64,000 nucleotides of DNA, from contig NZ_JBIMSN010000003.1 in assembly GCF_043944905.1 (NCBI RefSeq), positions 124,001-188,000 of the forward strand. Reading direction: 5' to 3'. The DNA comes from Antrihabitans spumae. GTDB taxonomy: Bacteria; Actinomycetota; Actinomycetes; Mycobacteriales; Mycobacteriaceae. Positions 43,268 to 51,986 of this stretch are shown here, piece after piece. Made by a program: the position numbers and the translations under genes. Position 1 is the first letter of the stretch. The number at the start of each line of letters is the position of its first letter. Below the pieces are notes generated by a model that saw only the letters and a list, made by a program, of their open reading frames with translations, ran no database searches and was not told the DNA's origin.

Positions 43268-43302
43268 CCTCCGAAAAGACTCACGAGGCGCGCAGTGCCC
43301 TA
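43242..43302. repeat. Long palindromic intergenic repeat, copy 2
   Basis: Perfect 21-bp inverted repeat (43242-43262 and 43267-43287) around a CATA loop, followed by the same tail as copy 1 (GCGCNNAGNGCCCTA). The loop gives the TAA of the XRE-TetR gene and the tail gives the TAG of the minus-strand AurF-like gene, so one element ends two convergent genes. It should also act as a bidirectional terminator. Confidence 0.92.
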
Positions 43303-44289
43303 GTGTCCCCGAGCGGGCTCGCTGCGGAATCTGGAGCGACTGCCGTCGATGCGAAATGCCTTCCAGAACAGGCGAGAAACCGGATTCATCGCTCCCGCGT
43401 TGTGCGCGAGCATCCGCACGTCGCTGAACATGTCGCGCAGAATTTTCGACGACTCCGGGCTCTTCCAGAAGATGTCGTCCATAACCGAATCCGGTATGTC
43501 GAACTCCTGCTGGAAGCGGCGTGGCGGGACCATGATCTCGCCGACCAACCAGCGCATCGCTATCGGGAAGGCGAGGGACATGACGAAGCGACCGGCCGGG
43601 TTCATGCCGACGATGCGCCGCTGCAGGAACTGGTGCGCGAAAGATATGTGTCTGGCTTCTTCGGCTACGTGAATCTCCATCACCCGCAACGCGATTGGAT
43701 GGATTCCGCTGGTGTCGCCACGCAGCATCGCCTTCTGGGTGTGATCGATGGGTTCTTCACCCGCGAGGATGCCGATGAAGAAGATTGCAGGCGATATCCC
43801 GGCTGCGAGCGGAATGATCGGCGAGATCGCACGCATCCACCATGAGACGCCAGGAACGTCGAGGCCGATGCGGTTGATCATCTCCTGGAACATCATCGTG
43901 TGGTTGCATTCTTCGGCGGTCTCGTGCACGCAGTACCGGAACTCCGGCGATCCGTTCGGCACCTTGAAGGAGTACTGCGTCATCCCGCGAATCAGGATGC
44001 TCTCGAACTGCAGACCCACCTTGTAGATGTTCGCGATTCGCCACCTGCCGATCTCGATCTGCCGCTCCTGCGGAAGCGAGCGATACCAGGAATGGCCGCC
44101 GACGATGTCGCTCGCCGGCAGTATCCAGCGGCGATCACCTGGAACGATGGCGTGTTCCGGTGCGTTCCAATCGATGTCGACGAACGGGTCGAAACGCCTG
44201 TGGACCGAGGCTTCGGACAGTCTCAGCAGTTGGTCGAAGTAGTCGTCATCGGAAGCCTTCTCAGCAATTTTCGACGTTGTGACAGACAC
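43300..44289 (-). CDS. AurF-like diiron oxygenase family protein, copy 1
   Basis: 329 residues from GTG 44289, with AAGGAG 5 bases upstream. A helical protein with two carboxylate/His iron motifs: CVHETAEECNHTMMFQEM (EExxH) and IHVAEEARHISFAHQF (EEARH). This is the pattern of the AurF p-aminobenzoate N-oxygenase/diiron oxygenase family. A hydrophobic stretch (PIIPLAAGISPAIFFIGIL) between them may dip into the membrane. The paralogue at 55985 is in an operon with FprB. The gene lies downstream of a TetR gene in the same direction, with a weaker copy of the GACA...TGTC site before it. Substrate unknown; a fatty acyl chain is plausible from the neighbours. Confidence 0.85.
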   Translation of the reverse strand: MSVTTSKIAEKASDDDYFDQLLRLSEASVHRRFDPFVDIDWNAPEHAIVPGDRRWILPASDIVGGHSWYRSLPQERQIEIGRWRIANIYKVGLQFESILIRGMTQYSFKVPNGSPEFRYCVHETAEECNHTMMFQEMINRIGLDVPGVSWWMRAISPIIPLAAGISPAIFFIGILAGEEPIDHTQKAMLRGDTSGIHPIALRVMEIHVAEEARHISFAHQFLQRRIVGMNPAGRFVMSLAFPIAMRWLVGEIMVPPRRFQQEFDIPDSVMDDIFWKSPESSKILRDMFSDVRMLAHNAGAMNPVSRLFWKAFRIDGSRSRFRSEPARGH

Positions 44290-44333
44290 GCGAACTCCTT
44301 CGGCGGTGCGGCTCTGCACCTCATAGTGACTGA

Positions 44334-44344
44334 GACAAGATGTA
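44334..44344. promoter_or_regulatory. Weaker TetR site before AurF-like gene 1
   Basis: GACAAGATGTA matches GACAAGCTGTC (45106-45116) at 9 of 11 positions and lies 45 bp before the GTG of the AurF-like gene. Confidence 0.35.
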
Positions 44345-44380
44345 CCAGACACTTGCGTGGGAGGAAAGGTCCCGTGCAAC

Positions 44381-45076
44381 TCAGACCAGTGCGGCGATGG
44401 GCGTCGACGGTTCGATGACGATGTCTACAGCGCGCATGTTCACGTCGAGAAGGTGCCAGACCGAACGTTTCAGGAATTGGGCCAACTGCTCGGATGTGAC
44501 GCCTGAGCTGGGGTTGTTCAACCAGCGGTTCACACTTGCATCGACAAGTCCGACCAATCCGAAGGCAAGCGGCTCGGCTGTTTGGTAGGCCGACGGCTGT
44601 TTGCGCGCGACCGCAAGCAGCAGGCCGGTCAATTGCACCGCGATCGCTGTTTTGGCGCCGGTGACCACGCGGGAGCCGCTCGTCCGATGTTTGGGCGAGC
44701 CTTTTCCTAGAAATGCGTGCAGGCGGGGATAGGCCACGATCCAGTTGACGTAGGTGTCGACGGCCCGCGAGATGGATGCGTCGACGGCTCCCTCCGGCGC
44801 GAGGGTCGGAGCGAGGTCCCGCATCAGCATCTGGACGATGCGTGCGCGCAACTGCTCGTCGAGATCGTTGCGGTCCTTGAAGATTCGGTACACGACCGAT
44901 CGGGGAAGGTCAGCGCGTCCCGCGATCTCGCTGACGCCGATGTCGGCCCCGAGTTCGTTGATCGCCCCGATCGCGGCGTCGAGGATCAGGTCGCGGCGTT
45001 CGGCTTTGTGGCTGTCCCAACGCGTCGAGCGCCCGTCGGTCGGCTCCGTTCCGACATCCGCTCCTGTGTTCGACAT
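44381..45076 (-). CDS. TetR family regulator of the beta-oxidation operon
   Basis: 231 residues. The HTH is ILDAAIGAINELGADIGVSEIAGRADLPRSVVYRIFKDRNDLDEQL. The N-terminal 25 residues are polar. It is divergent from the thiolase operon, and the 105-bp interval has two palindromes with GACA/TGTC half-sites; a third, weaker copy precedes the AurF-like gene downstream. It probably represses all three transcripts and is relieved by an acyl-CoA, as in other TetR regulators of fatty-acid catabolism. Confidence 0.88.
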   Translation of the reverse strand: MSNTGADVGTEPTDGRSTRWDSHKAERRDLILDAAIGAINELGADIGVSEIAGRADLPRSVVYRIFKDRNDLDEQLRARIVQMLMRDLAPTLAPEGAVDASISRAVDTYVNWIVAYPRLHAFLGKGSPKHRTSGSRVVTGAKTAIAVQLTGLLLAVARKQPSAYQTAEPLAFGLVGLVDASVNRWLNNPSSGVTSEQLAQFLKRSVWHLLDVNMRAVDIVIEPSTPIAALV

Positions 45077-45105
45077 TCATCAGATGTTACTGGGGTATTG
45101 ACTGT

Positions 45106-45145
45106 GACAAGCTGTCCCATATAGTTGAGCGCGACAGCGTGTCGC
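45106..45145. promoter_or_regulatory. Two TetR operators in the divergent regulator/thiolase promoter
   Basis: GACA-AGC-TGTC at 45106-45116 and GCGACA-GCG-TGTCGC at 45131-45145; same GACA/TGTC half-sites and 3-base spacer, centres 27 bp apart. Confidence 0.65.
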
Positions 45146-45181
45146 AGGTAAGTGTTCGAACGTCACATGGGAGTGAAGCGA

Positions 45182-46381
45182 ATGTCCACAGCGGGCAACA
45201 GGTTTTTTGTCGTCGGCGTCGGTATGACGAAGTTCGAGAAGCCAGGGTCTCGCGAATGGGACTACCCCGACATGGCCCGCGAGGCCGGCACCAATGCGCT
45301 GCAGGATGCGGGCATCGACTACCGCCAGGTCGAGCAGGCCTACGTCGGCTACGTCTACGGGGAATCGACGTCGGGTCAGCGCGCGGTCTACGAACTTGGC
45401 ATGACGGGCATCCCGATCATCAACGTCAACAACAACTGTTCGACGGGCTCGACCGCACTGTTCCTCGCAACCCAGGCCGTCAAGAGTGGCCAGGTCGACT
45501 GTGCGCTGGCCCTCGGCTTCGAGAAGATGCAAAAAGGCTCGCTCGGATCGACCTACGACGACCGTGAGCAGCCGATGATGCGCCACCTCCTCGCACTTGC
45601 CGAACTGCAAGAGTTCGCAATGCCGCCCGCTCCCTACATGTTCGGCGCCGCAGGCAAGGAGCACATGGAGAAGTACGGCACCACGGCGGAGCAGTTCGCC
45701 AAGATCGGTGTGAAGAACCATCGCCATTCGATCAACAACCCGTACGCGCAGTTCCAGGACGAGTACACGCTCGACGAGATCCTCGGCGCCAAGCAGATCT
45801 ACGGACCGCTGACCAAGCTGCAATGCTCGCCTACCTCCGACGGTTCAGGCGCCGCGATCATCGCTAGCGAGGCCTTCGTAGAGAAGCACGGGCTTGCACG
45901 GCAAGCGGTCGAAATCGTCGGCCAGGCAATGGTTACCGACCTGCAGACCACGTTCGACGACAAGAGCGCCATCACCCTCGTCGGTGCGGATATGACGCGG
46001 ACCGCGGCGGCGAAGGTGTACGAGCAGGCGGGTATCACTGCGGCCGATGTGGACGTCATCGAACTGCACGACTGCTTCTCCACCAACGAACTGTTGACCT
46101 ACGAAGCCCTCGGCCTGTGCCCGGAGGGTGACGGCGGCAAGCTCGTCGACAGCGACGACACCACCTACGGTGGCCGCTGGGTCGTCAACCCGTCCGGCGG
46201 TCTCATCTCGAAGGGGCACCCCCTCGGCGCGACCGGTCTTGCGCAATGCAGCGAGCTGACCTGGCAGTTGCGTGGCACCGCTGACAAGCGTCAGGTCGAC
46301 GGCGCAAAGGTTGCGCTGCAACACAATATCGGGCTCGGCGGAGCGGTCGTCGTGACCGCGTACCGCCCGGCCGAACGCTGA
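45182..46381 (+). CDS. Thiolase / SCP-x-like lipid-transfer protein
   Basis: 399 residues, thiolase superfamily. The nucleophilic Cys is in NVNNNCSTGSTALFLA, and the His in GGLISKGHPLGATGLAQ. The C-terminal second catalytic Cys of biosynthetic and degradative thiolases is replaced: the loop reads ALQHNIGLGGAVVVTAY, as in SCP-x/Ltp proteins. Such enzymes cleave branched or sterol-like 3-ketoacyl-CoA, or act as retro-aldolases. ATG 45182 is preceded by GGAGTGAAG. First gene of a plus-strand operon running to 53134. Confidence 0.9.
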   Translation: MSTAGNRFFVVGVGMTKFEKPGSREWDYPDMAREAGTNALQDAGIDYRQVEQAYVGYVYGESTSGQRAVYELGMTGIPIINVNNNCSTGSTALFLATQAVKSGQVDCALALGFEKMQKGSLGSTYDDREQPMMRHLLALAELQEFAMPPAPYMFGAAGKEHMEKYGTTAEQFAKIGVKNHRHSINNPYAQFQDEYTLDEILGAKQIYGPLTKLQCSPTSDGSGAAIIASEAFVEKHGLARQAVEIVGQAMVTDLQTTFDDKSAITLVGADMTRTAAAKVYEQAGITAADVDVIELHDCFSTNELLTYEALGLCPEGDGGKLVDSDDTTYGGRWVVNPSGGLISKGHPLGATGLAQCSELTWQLRGTADKRQVDGAKVALQHNIGLGGAVVVTAYRPAER

Positions 46382-46424
46382 CCCCAACAATCCGATTCCC
46401 CCGCGCAAACAAGGAGTTCTACCA

Positions 46425-46856
46425 ATGGCATCCGTTTCCGTCTCCGCAAACCTTCCCGGCGCACCCGAAAAGACTTGGGACGCACTGTCCGACCTTGCTC
46501 GCTGGGAGGAGTGGCTCACCATTCACCAGGGCTGGCGCAGTGACCTCCCGACCGAAATCACGCTCGGCTCCAAGTTCACCGAGGTCGTTGCGGTGATGGG
46601 TATGGCGAACAAGATCGAGTGGACCGTAGCCGAGGTCGAGGTGCCGAAGCTCGTCAAGATCACCGGTACCGGAATGGCTGGTGTGACAATCGAATTCGTA
46701 CTGTCCGTACAGTCCGATGGCGCCGGGTCGATCGCCACGGTCGACGCGAGCTTCACCGGCGCGATGATCGTCGGACCGATCGGCAAGGCGGTCGCGAAGA
46801 ACGCGAAGGCAGATCTCGAGAAGTCGCTGGAGAAGTTCGCCGAATTGGTGGGCTGA
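46425..46856 (+). CDS. SRPBCC (START/Bet v1-like) protein
   Basis: 143 residues. SVSANLPGAPEKTWDALSDLARWEEWLTIHQGW is the N-terminal strand-helix pattern of the polyketide-cyclase/SRPBCC fold; the C-terminal helix AVAKNAKADLEKSLEKFAELVG closes the cavity. It probably binds a hydrophobic substrate or carries the acyl intermediate of this operon. No catalytic residue is evident. 43 bp after the thiolase; 4 bp before the MaoC gene. Confidence 0.8.
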   Translation: MASVSVSANLPGAPEKTWDALSDLARWEEWLTIHQGWRSDLPTEITLGSKFTEVVAVMGMANKIEWTVAEVEVPKLVKITGTGMAGVTIEFVLSVQSDGAGSIATVDASFTGAMIVGPIGKAVAKNAKADLEKSLEKFAELVG

Positions 46857-46860
46857 TCCA

Positions 46861-47742
46861 GTGAGCACTGCATCGACCGCAGCGACCGTAGAGTTCGACG
46901 ACTCCGGCCTCGGCGAGTGGACCGACGAAGAACGTTTCGAGGTCACTGCTGAGCGGATCGCCGAATATGCCGCCGCAACAAACGATCCCATCGAAGCTCA
47001 CCGCAACGGTGAGGTCGCTCCGCCGGTGTTCGCGATCGTTCCCGTCTTCTTCTCTATGGCGCCGGCCGCATTGTCGGTCGCGCCTGTCGAGTTGCTGATG
47101 AAGCTCGTGCACGGCGAGCAGGACTTCCATTTCCATCGGCCGATCTATCCGGGCGACAACCTCGTCGTGCGGTCGAAGCCGATCGGTTTCGAGGGACGCG
47201 ACAACGGCTCGACCGTCGTGGTCTACGTGGAAACCCGCACGGACAAAGGTGAACTGGTAAACGAGCAGTGGATGACGGCGTTCTTCCGCAAGGTCGATGC
47301 GGGCCGCAGTGTCGGTGAACCGGCTCCTGCTCATCGTTTCGACGATGCGCTACGGTCACAGGCTTCCGTCGCCCGAGTAGAGCAACACATCGACAAGGAC
47401 CAGACGTTCCGGTACTCGCCTGCATCGGGCGATCCCATGCCGATTCATCTCGACGACGAGATCGCTCGGATGTCGGGGCTACCCGGCATCATCAATCACG
47501 GCTTGTGCACGATGGCCTTCGCCTCGTGGGCTGCGCTGACCGAACTTGCCGACGGCGACGTCACGCGGTTGCGGCGACTGGCGGTCCGCTTCGCGAAACC
47601 TGTTCTCCCCGAACAGGACATCGCAACGACGTTCTGGCAGGCGCGAGAATCCTCTGGACCTGACGCGACGTACGCATTCGAAACAACAGTCGGCGACGAA
47701 GTCGTCATCAAGGACGGCCTCGCCGTCATCGCAGACAAGTAG
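46861..47742 (+). CDS. MaoC-like enoyl-CoA hydratase (double hot-dog)
   Basis: 293 residues with two hot-dog units. The second carries the hydratase-2 motif YSPASGDPMPIHLDDEIARMSGLPGIINHGL, with the catalytic Asp and His. The N-terminal unit (RFEVTAERIAEYAAATNDPIEAH) is a degenerate MaoC_N. It hydrates trans-2-enoyl-CoA to (R)-3-hydroxyacyl-CoA, which fits with the HSD17B4-like dehydrogenase that follows. GTG start. Confidence 0.88.
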   Translation: MSTASTAATVEFDDSGLGEWTDEERFEVTAERIAEYAAATNDPIEAHRNGEVAPPVFAIVPVFFSMAPAALSVAPVELLMKLVHGEQDFHFHRPIYPGDNLVVRSKPIGFEGRDNGSTVVVYVETRTDKGELVNEQWMTAFFRKVDAGRSVGEPAPAHRFDDALRSQASVARVEQHIDKDQTFRYSPASGDPMPIHLDDEIARMSGLPGIINHGLCTMAFASWAALTELADGDVTRLRRLAVRFAKPVLPEQDIATTFWQARESSGPDATYAFETTVGDEVVIKDGLAVIADK

Positions 47743-47757
47743 GAGTTGGACTCGATA

Positions 47758-48636
47758 ATGGGAATTCTTGACGGCCGCGTGGCCATCGTCACCGGCGCCG
47801 GACGCGGCATCGGCCGTGAGCACGCACTGCTCTTTGCCCGTGAAGGGGCGGGCGTCGTTGTCAACGACCTCGGTGGCGCCAACGACGGCTCCGGATCCGA
47901 TGTCGACCCCGCGCAGCAGGTTGTCGACGAGATCATCGCGGCGGGCGGCAAAGCTGTCGCCAACACTGACAACGTCGCGACCTGGGATGGTGCGGAAGGG
48001 CTTGTCGCGCAGTCGATCAGCGAGTTCGGTCGCCTCGATGTGCTGGTCAACAACGCAGGCATTCTCCGCGACGCGTTCATTGCGGGAATCACCGAGAGCC
48101 AGTGGGACGCTGTGATCGCCGTCCACCTCAAAGGTCACGCCGCCACGCTGCATCATGCTGCCGCGTACTGGAAGGCGCAGAGTAAGGCGGGTGTCGCTAT
48201 CGACGCTGCGGTCATCAATACCGCGTCGGCGTCAGGGACATTTAAGCCCAATGCAGGGCAGGGCAACTACGGTGCCGCCAAGGCAGGCATCGCCGCGTTG
48301 ACGCTTGTCGCAGCCGACGAATTGGAGCGATACGGCGTGCGAGTCAACGCCATCGCCCCGATCGCACGGACCCGCCTCACCCTGGCAACGCCCGGGATGA
48401 GTGCACTCTTTGCCGCCGAGATTCCCGAAGGCGAGTTCGATCCCTTCGACCCGTCCAACATCTCGCCGCTCGTTGCCTACCTGGCCAGCACGGACTGCAA
48501 GCTGACCGGCAAGGTCTTCGCCGTCCAGGGGGGCGGCATCTCCGAGCTTGCCGGGTGGCACGACGTCAAGACCATCGAAACCGACGGTCCGTGGACCGTT
48601 TCCGAGATTGCCGACAAATTGGGCGCAGGAGCGTAA
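47758..48636 (+). CDS. SDR 3-hydroxyacyl-CoA dehydrogenase (HSD17B4-like)
   Basis: 292 residues. TGAGRGIGREHA is the NAD motif, NNAG the structural motif; catalytic Ser in NTASASGTF and YxxxK in YGAAKAG. VNDLGGANDGSGSDVDPAQQVVDEI is typical of the dehydrogenase domain of multifunctional enzyme 2, which oxidises (R)-3-hydroxyacyl-CoA. The MaoC partner is encoded just before, so together they make the split version of that enzyme. ATG 47758; TTG 47746 is a possible alternative. Confidence 0.9.
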   Translation: MGILDGRVAIVTGAGRGIGREHALLFAREGAGVVVNDLGGANDGSGSDVDPAQQVVDEIIAAGGKAVANTDNVATWDGAEGLVAQSISEFGRLDVLVNNAGILRDAFIAGITESQWDAVIAVHLKGHAATLHHAAAYWKAQSKAGVAIDAAVINTASASGTFKPNAGQGNYGAAKAGIAALTLVAADELERYGVRVNAIAPIARTRLTLATPGMSALFAAEIPEGEFDPFDPSNISPLVAYLASTDCKLTGKVFAVQGGGISELAGWHDVKTIETDGPWTVSEIADKLGAGA

Positions 48637-48638
48637 CG

Positions 48639-50846
48639 ATGGCCAAGAACACCTACGAGCTCGGGCTCGGGCTCACCGAAGAGCATCGGGCACTTGCTGA
48701 TTCGGTCCTATCCTTCGCTGAACGGACGATCACAGCCGAGCACGTGCGTGCCGCTGTCGACTCACCTGTCGAGGATAAGTTCCCGCACTACTGGCACGGA
48801 CTCCAAGCCCAGGATCTCCTCGGGCTGCACGTACCCGAAGGCAACGGCGGCCAGGGTGCCGGACTGATCACCCTCGCGGTAGCGCTCGAGGCTCTCGGTC
48901 GCACCATAGCTCCTGGACCTGTCGTTCCGACCGTGCTGGCCAGTGCGGTGCTGGCAGGAACCGACTCGAAGATCGGCATCGAGGTGCTTCCCGGCCTTGT
49001 CGACGGATCGGCCACTGGTGCAGTCGCTCTCGGACCTCCACTCGATGCGGTGCCCGACAATGCGGGCGGCTACCGGATCACCGGCGTCGCCGATGCCGTT
49101 CTCGGCGGCGAACATGCGGACGTCGTGCTTGTGCCTGCCACGATCGGCGACGACATCAGGTGGGTCGTCCTCGATCACGCCGACCTTCAGGTTCGTTCGC
49201 AGGACAGCATCGACGTCCTGCGGGGCTCGGCTCGAATCGAAGCGGCCGATGTTCACATCGGTGCCGACCGCGTTCTCGAGGCACTCGACGAGCGGCGGAT
49301 CCGGTCGATCGCGGCTGTCGTCCTCGGGGCCGAGGCAATCGGACTGATGTCGTGGTGTGTGTCGACCGCCGCCGAATACGCCAAGACGCGTGTGCAATTC
49401 GGCCGTCCGATCGGTCAGTTCCAAGGTGTCAAACACAAGTGCGCGCAGATGGGCATCGCTCTCGAGCAAGCCCGCGCCGTGCTGTGGGATGCGGCGTCGG
49501 CTCTCGACAAGGACGAGAGCACAGCCGATTTCGCGGCGGAGATCGCCGCCGTGATCGTCGCCGACGCTGCCGTCGTATGTGCGCAGGATTGCATTCAGGT
49601 GCACGGCGGCATCGGATTCACGTGGGAACACGATGCCCATCTCTACTACCGGCGTGCGCTCGCCATCCGTGGTGCGCTCGGGTCGGGCGAGGTCAGGGCC
49701 AACCGCGTGGCCGAGCAGGCGCTTGCCGGCGTGCTCCGCGCATCCGAACTCGAACTCCCCGCGGAGGCCGAGACGATCAGAGCGCAGGTTCGTGAGGAGC
49801 TGGCACCCCTGATCGGATTGGATGAGGACGACCAGCTCATCGCACTCGGCGATGGCGGCTGGGTGCAGCCGCATCTGCCGAAGCCCTACGGACGCAGCGC
49901 AACTCCGCTCGAGCAGATCGTGATCGCACAGGAGATCAAGACCGCCGGCATCGCGATGCCGCAGTTGCTGATGGGCGGCTGGGCGGTTCACGCTGTGGTT
50001 GCGCACGGCACCGAGAAGCAGAAGCAGGAGCTCGCAGTACCGACCCTGCGTGGTGATGTCGTGTGGTGCCAGCTGTTCAGCGAGCCGGGTGCGGGATCTG
50101 ATCTCGCGTCCTTGACGACCAAAGCCGAGAAGGTCGACGGTGGCTGGAAGATCAACGGCCAGAAGATCTGGACGTCGGTTGCGCAGTTCTCCGAATGGGC
50201 GATGTTGATCGCGCGTACCGATCCGGCTCGCCCGAAACACGAAGGCATCACCTACTTCGTCCTCGACATGTCGACACCGGGCGTCACGGTCCGACCGCTT
50301 CGCGAGTTGACAGGTTCGGCACTCTTGAACGAAGTGTTCCTCGACGACGTCTTCATCCCGGACGAGCATGTTGTCGGTGAGGTGAACGCGGGCTGGCACG
50401 TGGCGCGGACAACGCTTGCGGGCGAGCGAGTTGCGTTGAGCCAGAAGATGGAAGCCTATGCGACCGACGCGGACCTGTTGCGGTTCGCGAAGGGGCGCAC
50501 GCTGTCGCCGGTGAGTCACTACCGGATCGGCGAACTGGTCGCGCAGAGTCACGCACTCGACGTCATCGGCGCTCGCGTTGTCCTGAAACAACTTTCAGGT
50601 AGCGACGTCAGTACAACGTCGAGTGTCGGGAAGTTGCTCGGTATGGCGCTCGGGCAGGCTATTTCGGAGTTCGTCGTCGACGAACTCGGACCTGCCGGCG
50701 TGGTCGCGGTCCCCGGTGAGCCGAGCGACAAGGCAATGGAGCAACTCCTCGCCGGTCGGGCGACCACCATCTACGGCGGAACGACCGAGGTGCAGCTCAA
50801 CGTGATCGGCGAGCGCATGCTCGGCCTGCCGCGTGATCCGGCATGA
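48639..50846 (+). CDS. Fused double acyl-CoA dehydrogenase (FadE34-like)
   Basis: 735 residues holding two consecutive ACAD domains. The first (about 1-375) shows QFGRPIGQFQGVKHKCAQM and VHGGIGFTWEHDAHLYYRRA; the second (about 380-735) FSEPGAGSDLASL, IWTSVAQFSEWAMLIAR and a C-terminal TTIYGGTTEVQLNVIGERM where the usual Glu of YEGT is Gly. The tandem layout matches mycobacterial FadE34-type proteins acting on bulky side-chain acyl-CoA, where one domain is catalytic and the other structural. ATG 48639 follows the SDR stop by 2 bp; its stop overlaps the CoA-transferase start. Confidence 0.88.
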   Translation: MAKNTYELGLGLTEEHRALADSVLSFAERTITAEHVRAAVDSPVEDKFPHYWHGLQAQDLLGLHVPEGNGGQGAGLITLAVALEALGRTIAPGPVVPTVLASAVLAGTDSKIGIEVLPGLVDGSATGAVALGPPLDAVPDNAGGYRITGVADAVLGGEHADVVLVPATIGDDIRWVVLDHADLQVRSQDSIDVLRGSARIEAADVHIGADRVLEALDERRIRSIAAVVLGAEAIGLMSWCVSTAAEYAKTRVQFGRPIGQFQGVKHKCAQMGIALEQARAVLWDAASALDKDESTADFAAEIAAVIVADAAVVCAQDCIQVHGGIGFTWEHDAHLYYRRALAIRGALGSGEVRANRVAEQALAGVLRASELELPAEAETIRAQVREELAPLIGLDEDDQLIALGDGGWVQPHLPKPYGRSATPLEQIVIAQEIKTAGIAMPQLLMGGWAVHAVVAHGTEKQKQELAVPTLRGDVVWCQLFSEPGAGSDLASLTTKAEKVDGGWKINGQKIWTSVAQFSEWAMLIARTDPARPKHEGITYFVLDMSTPGVTVRPLRELTGSALLNEVFLDDVFIPDEHVVGEVNAGWHVARTTLAGERVALSQKMEAYATDADLLRFAKGRTLSPVSHYRIGELVAQSHALDVIGARVVLKQLSGSDVSTTSSVGKLLGMALGQAISEFVVDELGPAGVVAVPGEPSDKAMEQLLAGRATTIYGGTTEVQLNVIGERMLGLPRDPA

Positions 50847-51986
50847 GTGGCACCGGTCCGCTGCAGGGTCTGCGGGTGATCGAGATTGCCAGTCTCGCGC
50901 CTGCGCCCTTTGCCTGCATGATCTTGGCCGACCTCGGCGCTGAGGTGATCCGCGTCGAGCGAGCGGGTGACGGCGGTCAGGGTCTGCTGGCACCGTCCGG
51001 GGTACTCGACCCGGGGCCGCCGCTCGATTGCCGTCGACATGAAGACCGATGCAGGACGCGAGATCGTCAGGAAACTGGCCGACACTGCGGACATCTTCGT
51101 CGAAGGCTTCCGGCCAGGTGTTGCCGAGCGAATCGGTATCGGTCCCGACGACCTGCAAGCCCGAAATCCGCGCCTGATCTACGGCCGGATGACCGGCTGG
51201 GGTCAGGACGGTCCGCTGGCAAGTACTGCCGGTCACGACATCAACTACATCGCCATCGCGGGTGCGCTCGAACCTATCGGGCACAAGCGCCAACGCCCCG
51301 TCCCGCCGTTGAATCTGTTGGGAGACTTCGGTGGTGGTGGCCTGATGCTCGCGATGGGTGTGCTCGCCGCATTGCACGAGCGGACGACGTCGGGTCTCGG
51401 GCAGGTCATCGACGCCTCGATGGTCGACGGGGCAGCGTTGCTGACGGCATTTGTGCACGGCATGCACGCGTCCGGTCTGTGGGACGAGGGACGTGGCGGC
51501 AACCTGCTGGATACCGGCCGCGCGTTCTACGACACCTACGAATGCTCGGATGGGCAGTATGTCGCCGTGGGGTGCGTCGAGCCACACTTCTACGCGGAGT
51601 TCCTCGGTCTGCTCGGCCTGAGCAACGACGACCTGCCGATGCAGTTCGACCTCGATCAGGCCGACGTTGCGAAGAAGCGGATCGGCGAGGTCTTCGCCAC
51701 GAAAACACGCGACGAGTGGACCGACGTCTTCGCAGCATCGGATGCCTGTGTCTCGCCGGTTCTTTCGCCATGGGAGGCCCACGAGCATCCGCACAACCAG
51801 GCCCGCGGCACGTTCGTCGAGGTCGGTGGCATCCGGCAACCTCCGCCGGCACCGCGCTTCAGTAGAACGCCCGCGCCGGTACCGCAACCCGGCAGCGATG
51901 CTGGCTCCGATACCGAAACGGTGCTCGCCGAACTCGGCTATGAGGCAGCATCGATTGCACAGTTCCGATCGGAAGGATCGATCTGA
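50843..51986 (+). pseudogene. CaiB/BaiF family CoA-transferase / alpha-methylacyl-CoA racemase, frameshifted at 50999-51002
   Basis: The start frame reads MSGTGPLQGLRVIEIASLAPAPFAC then MILADLGAEVIRVERAG; the second frame resumes at RGRRSIAVDMKTDAGREIVRKLADTAD and runs to the end. Removing one G from GGGG at 50999-51002 gives a continuous protein of 380 residues. ADIFVEGFRPG with its Glu/Arg and GRMTGWGQDGPL are family III CoA-transferase motifs. It may load CoA onto the starting acid, or epimerise a 2-methylacyl-CoA; no synthetase is in this operon. Overlaps of both ends with neighbouring genes are intact, favouring an assembly error over decay. Confidence 0.82.

Noticed and set aside
48762..50591. 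609-codon open frame antisense to the fused ACAD
   Set aside because: Shadow frame with low-complexity Arg/Leu content; the plus-strand protein is a complete double ACAD.
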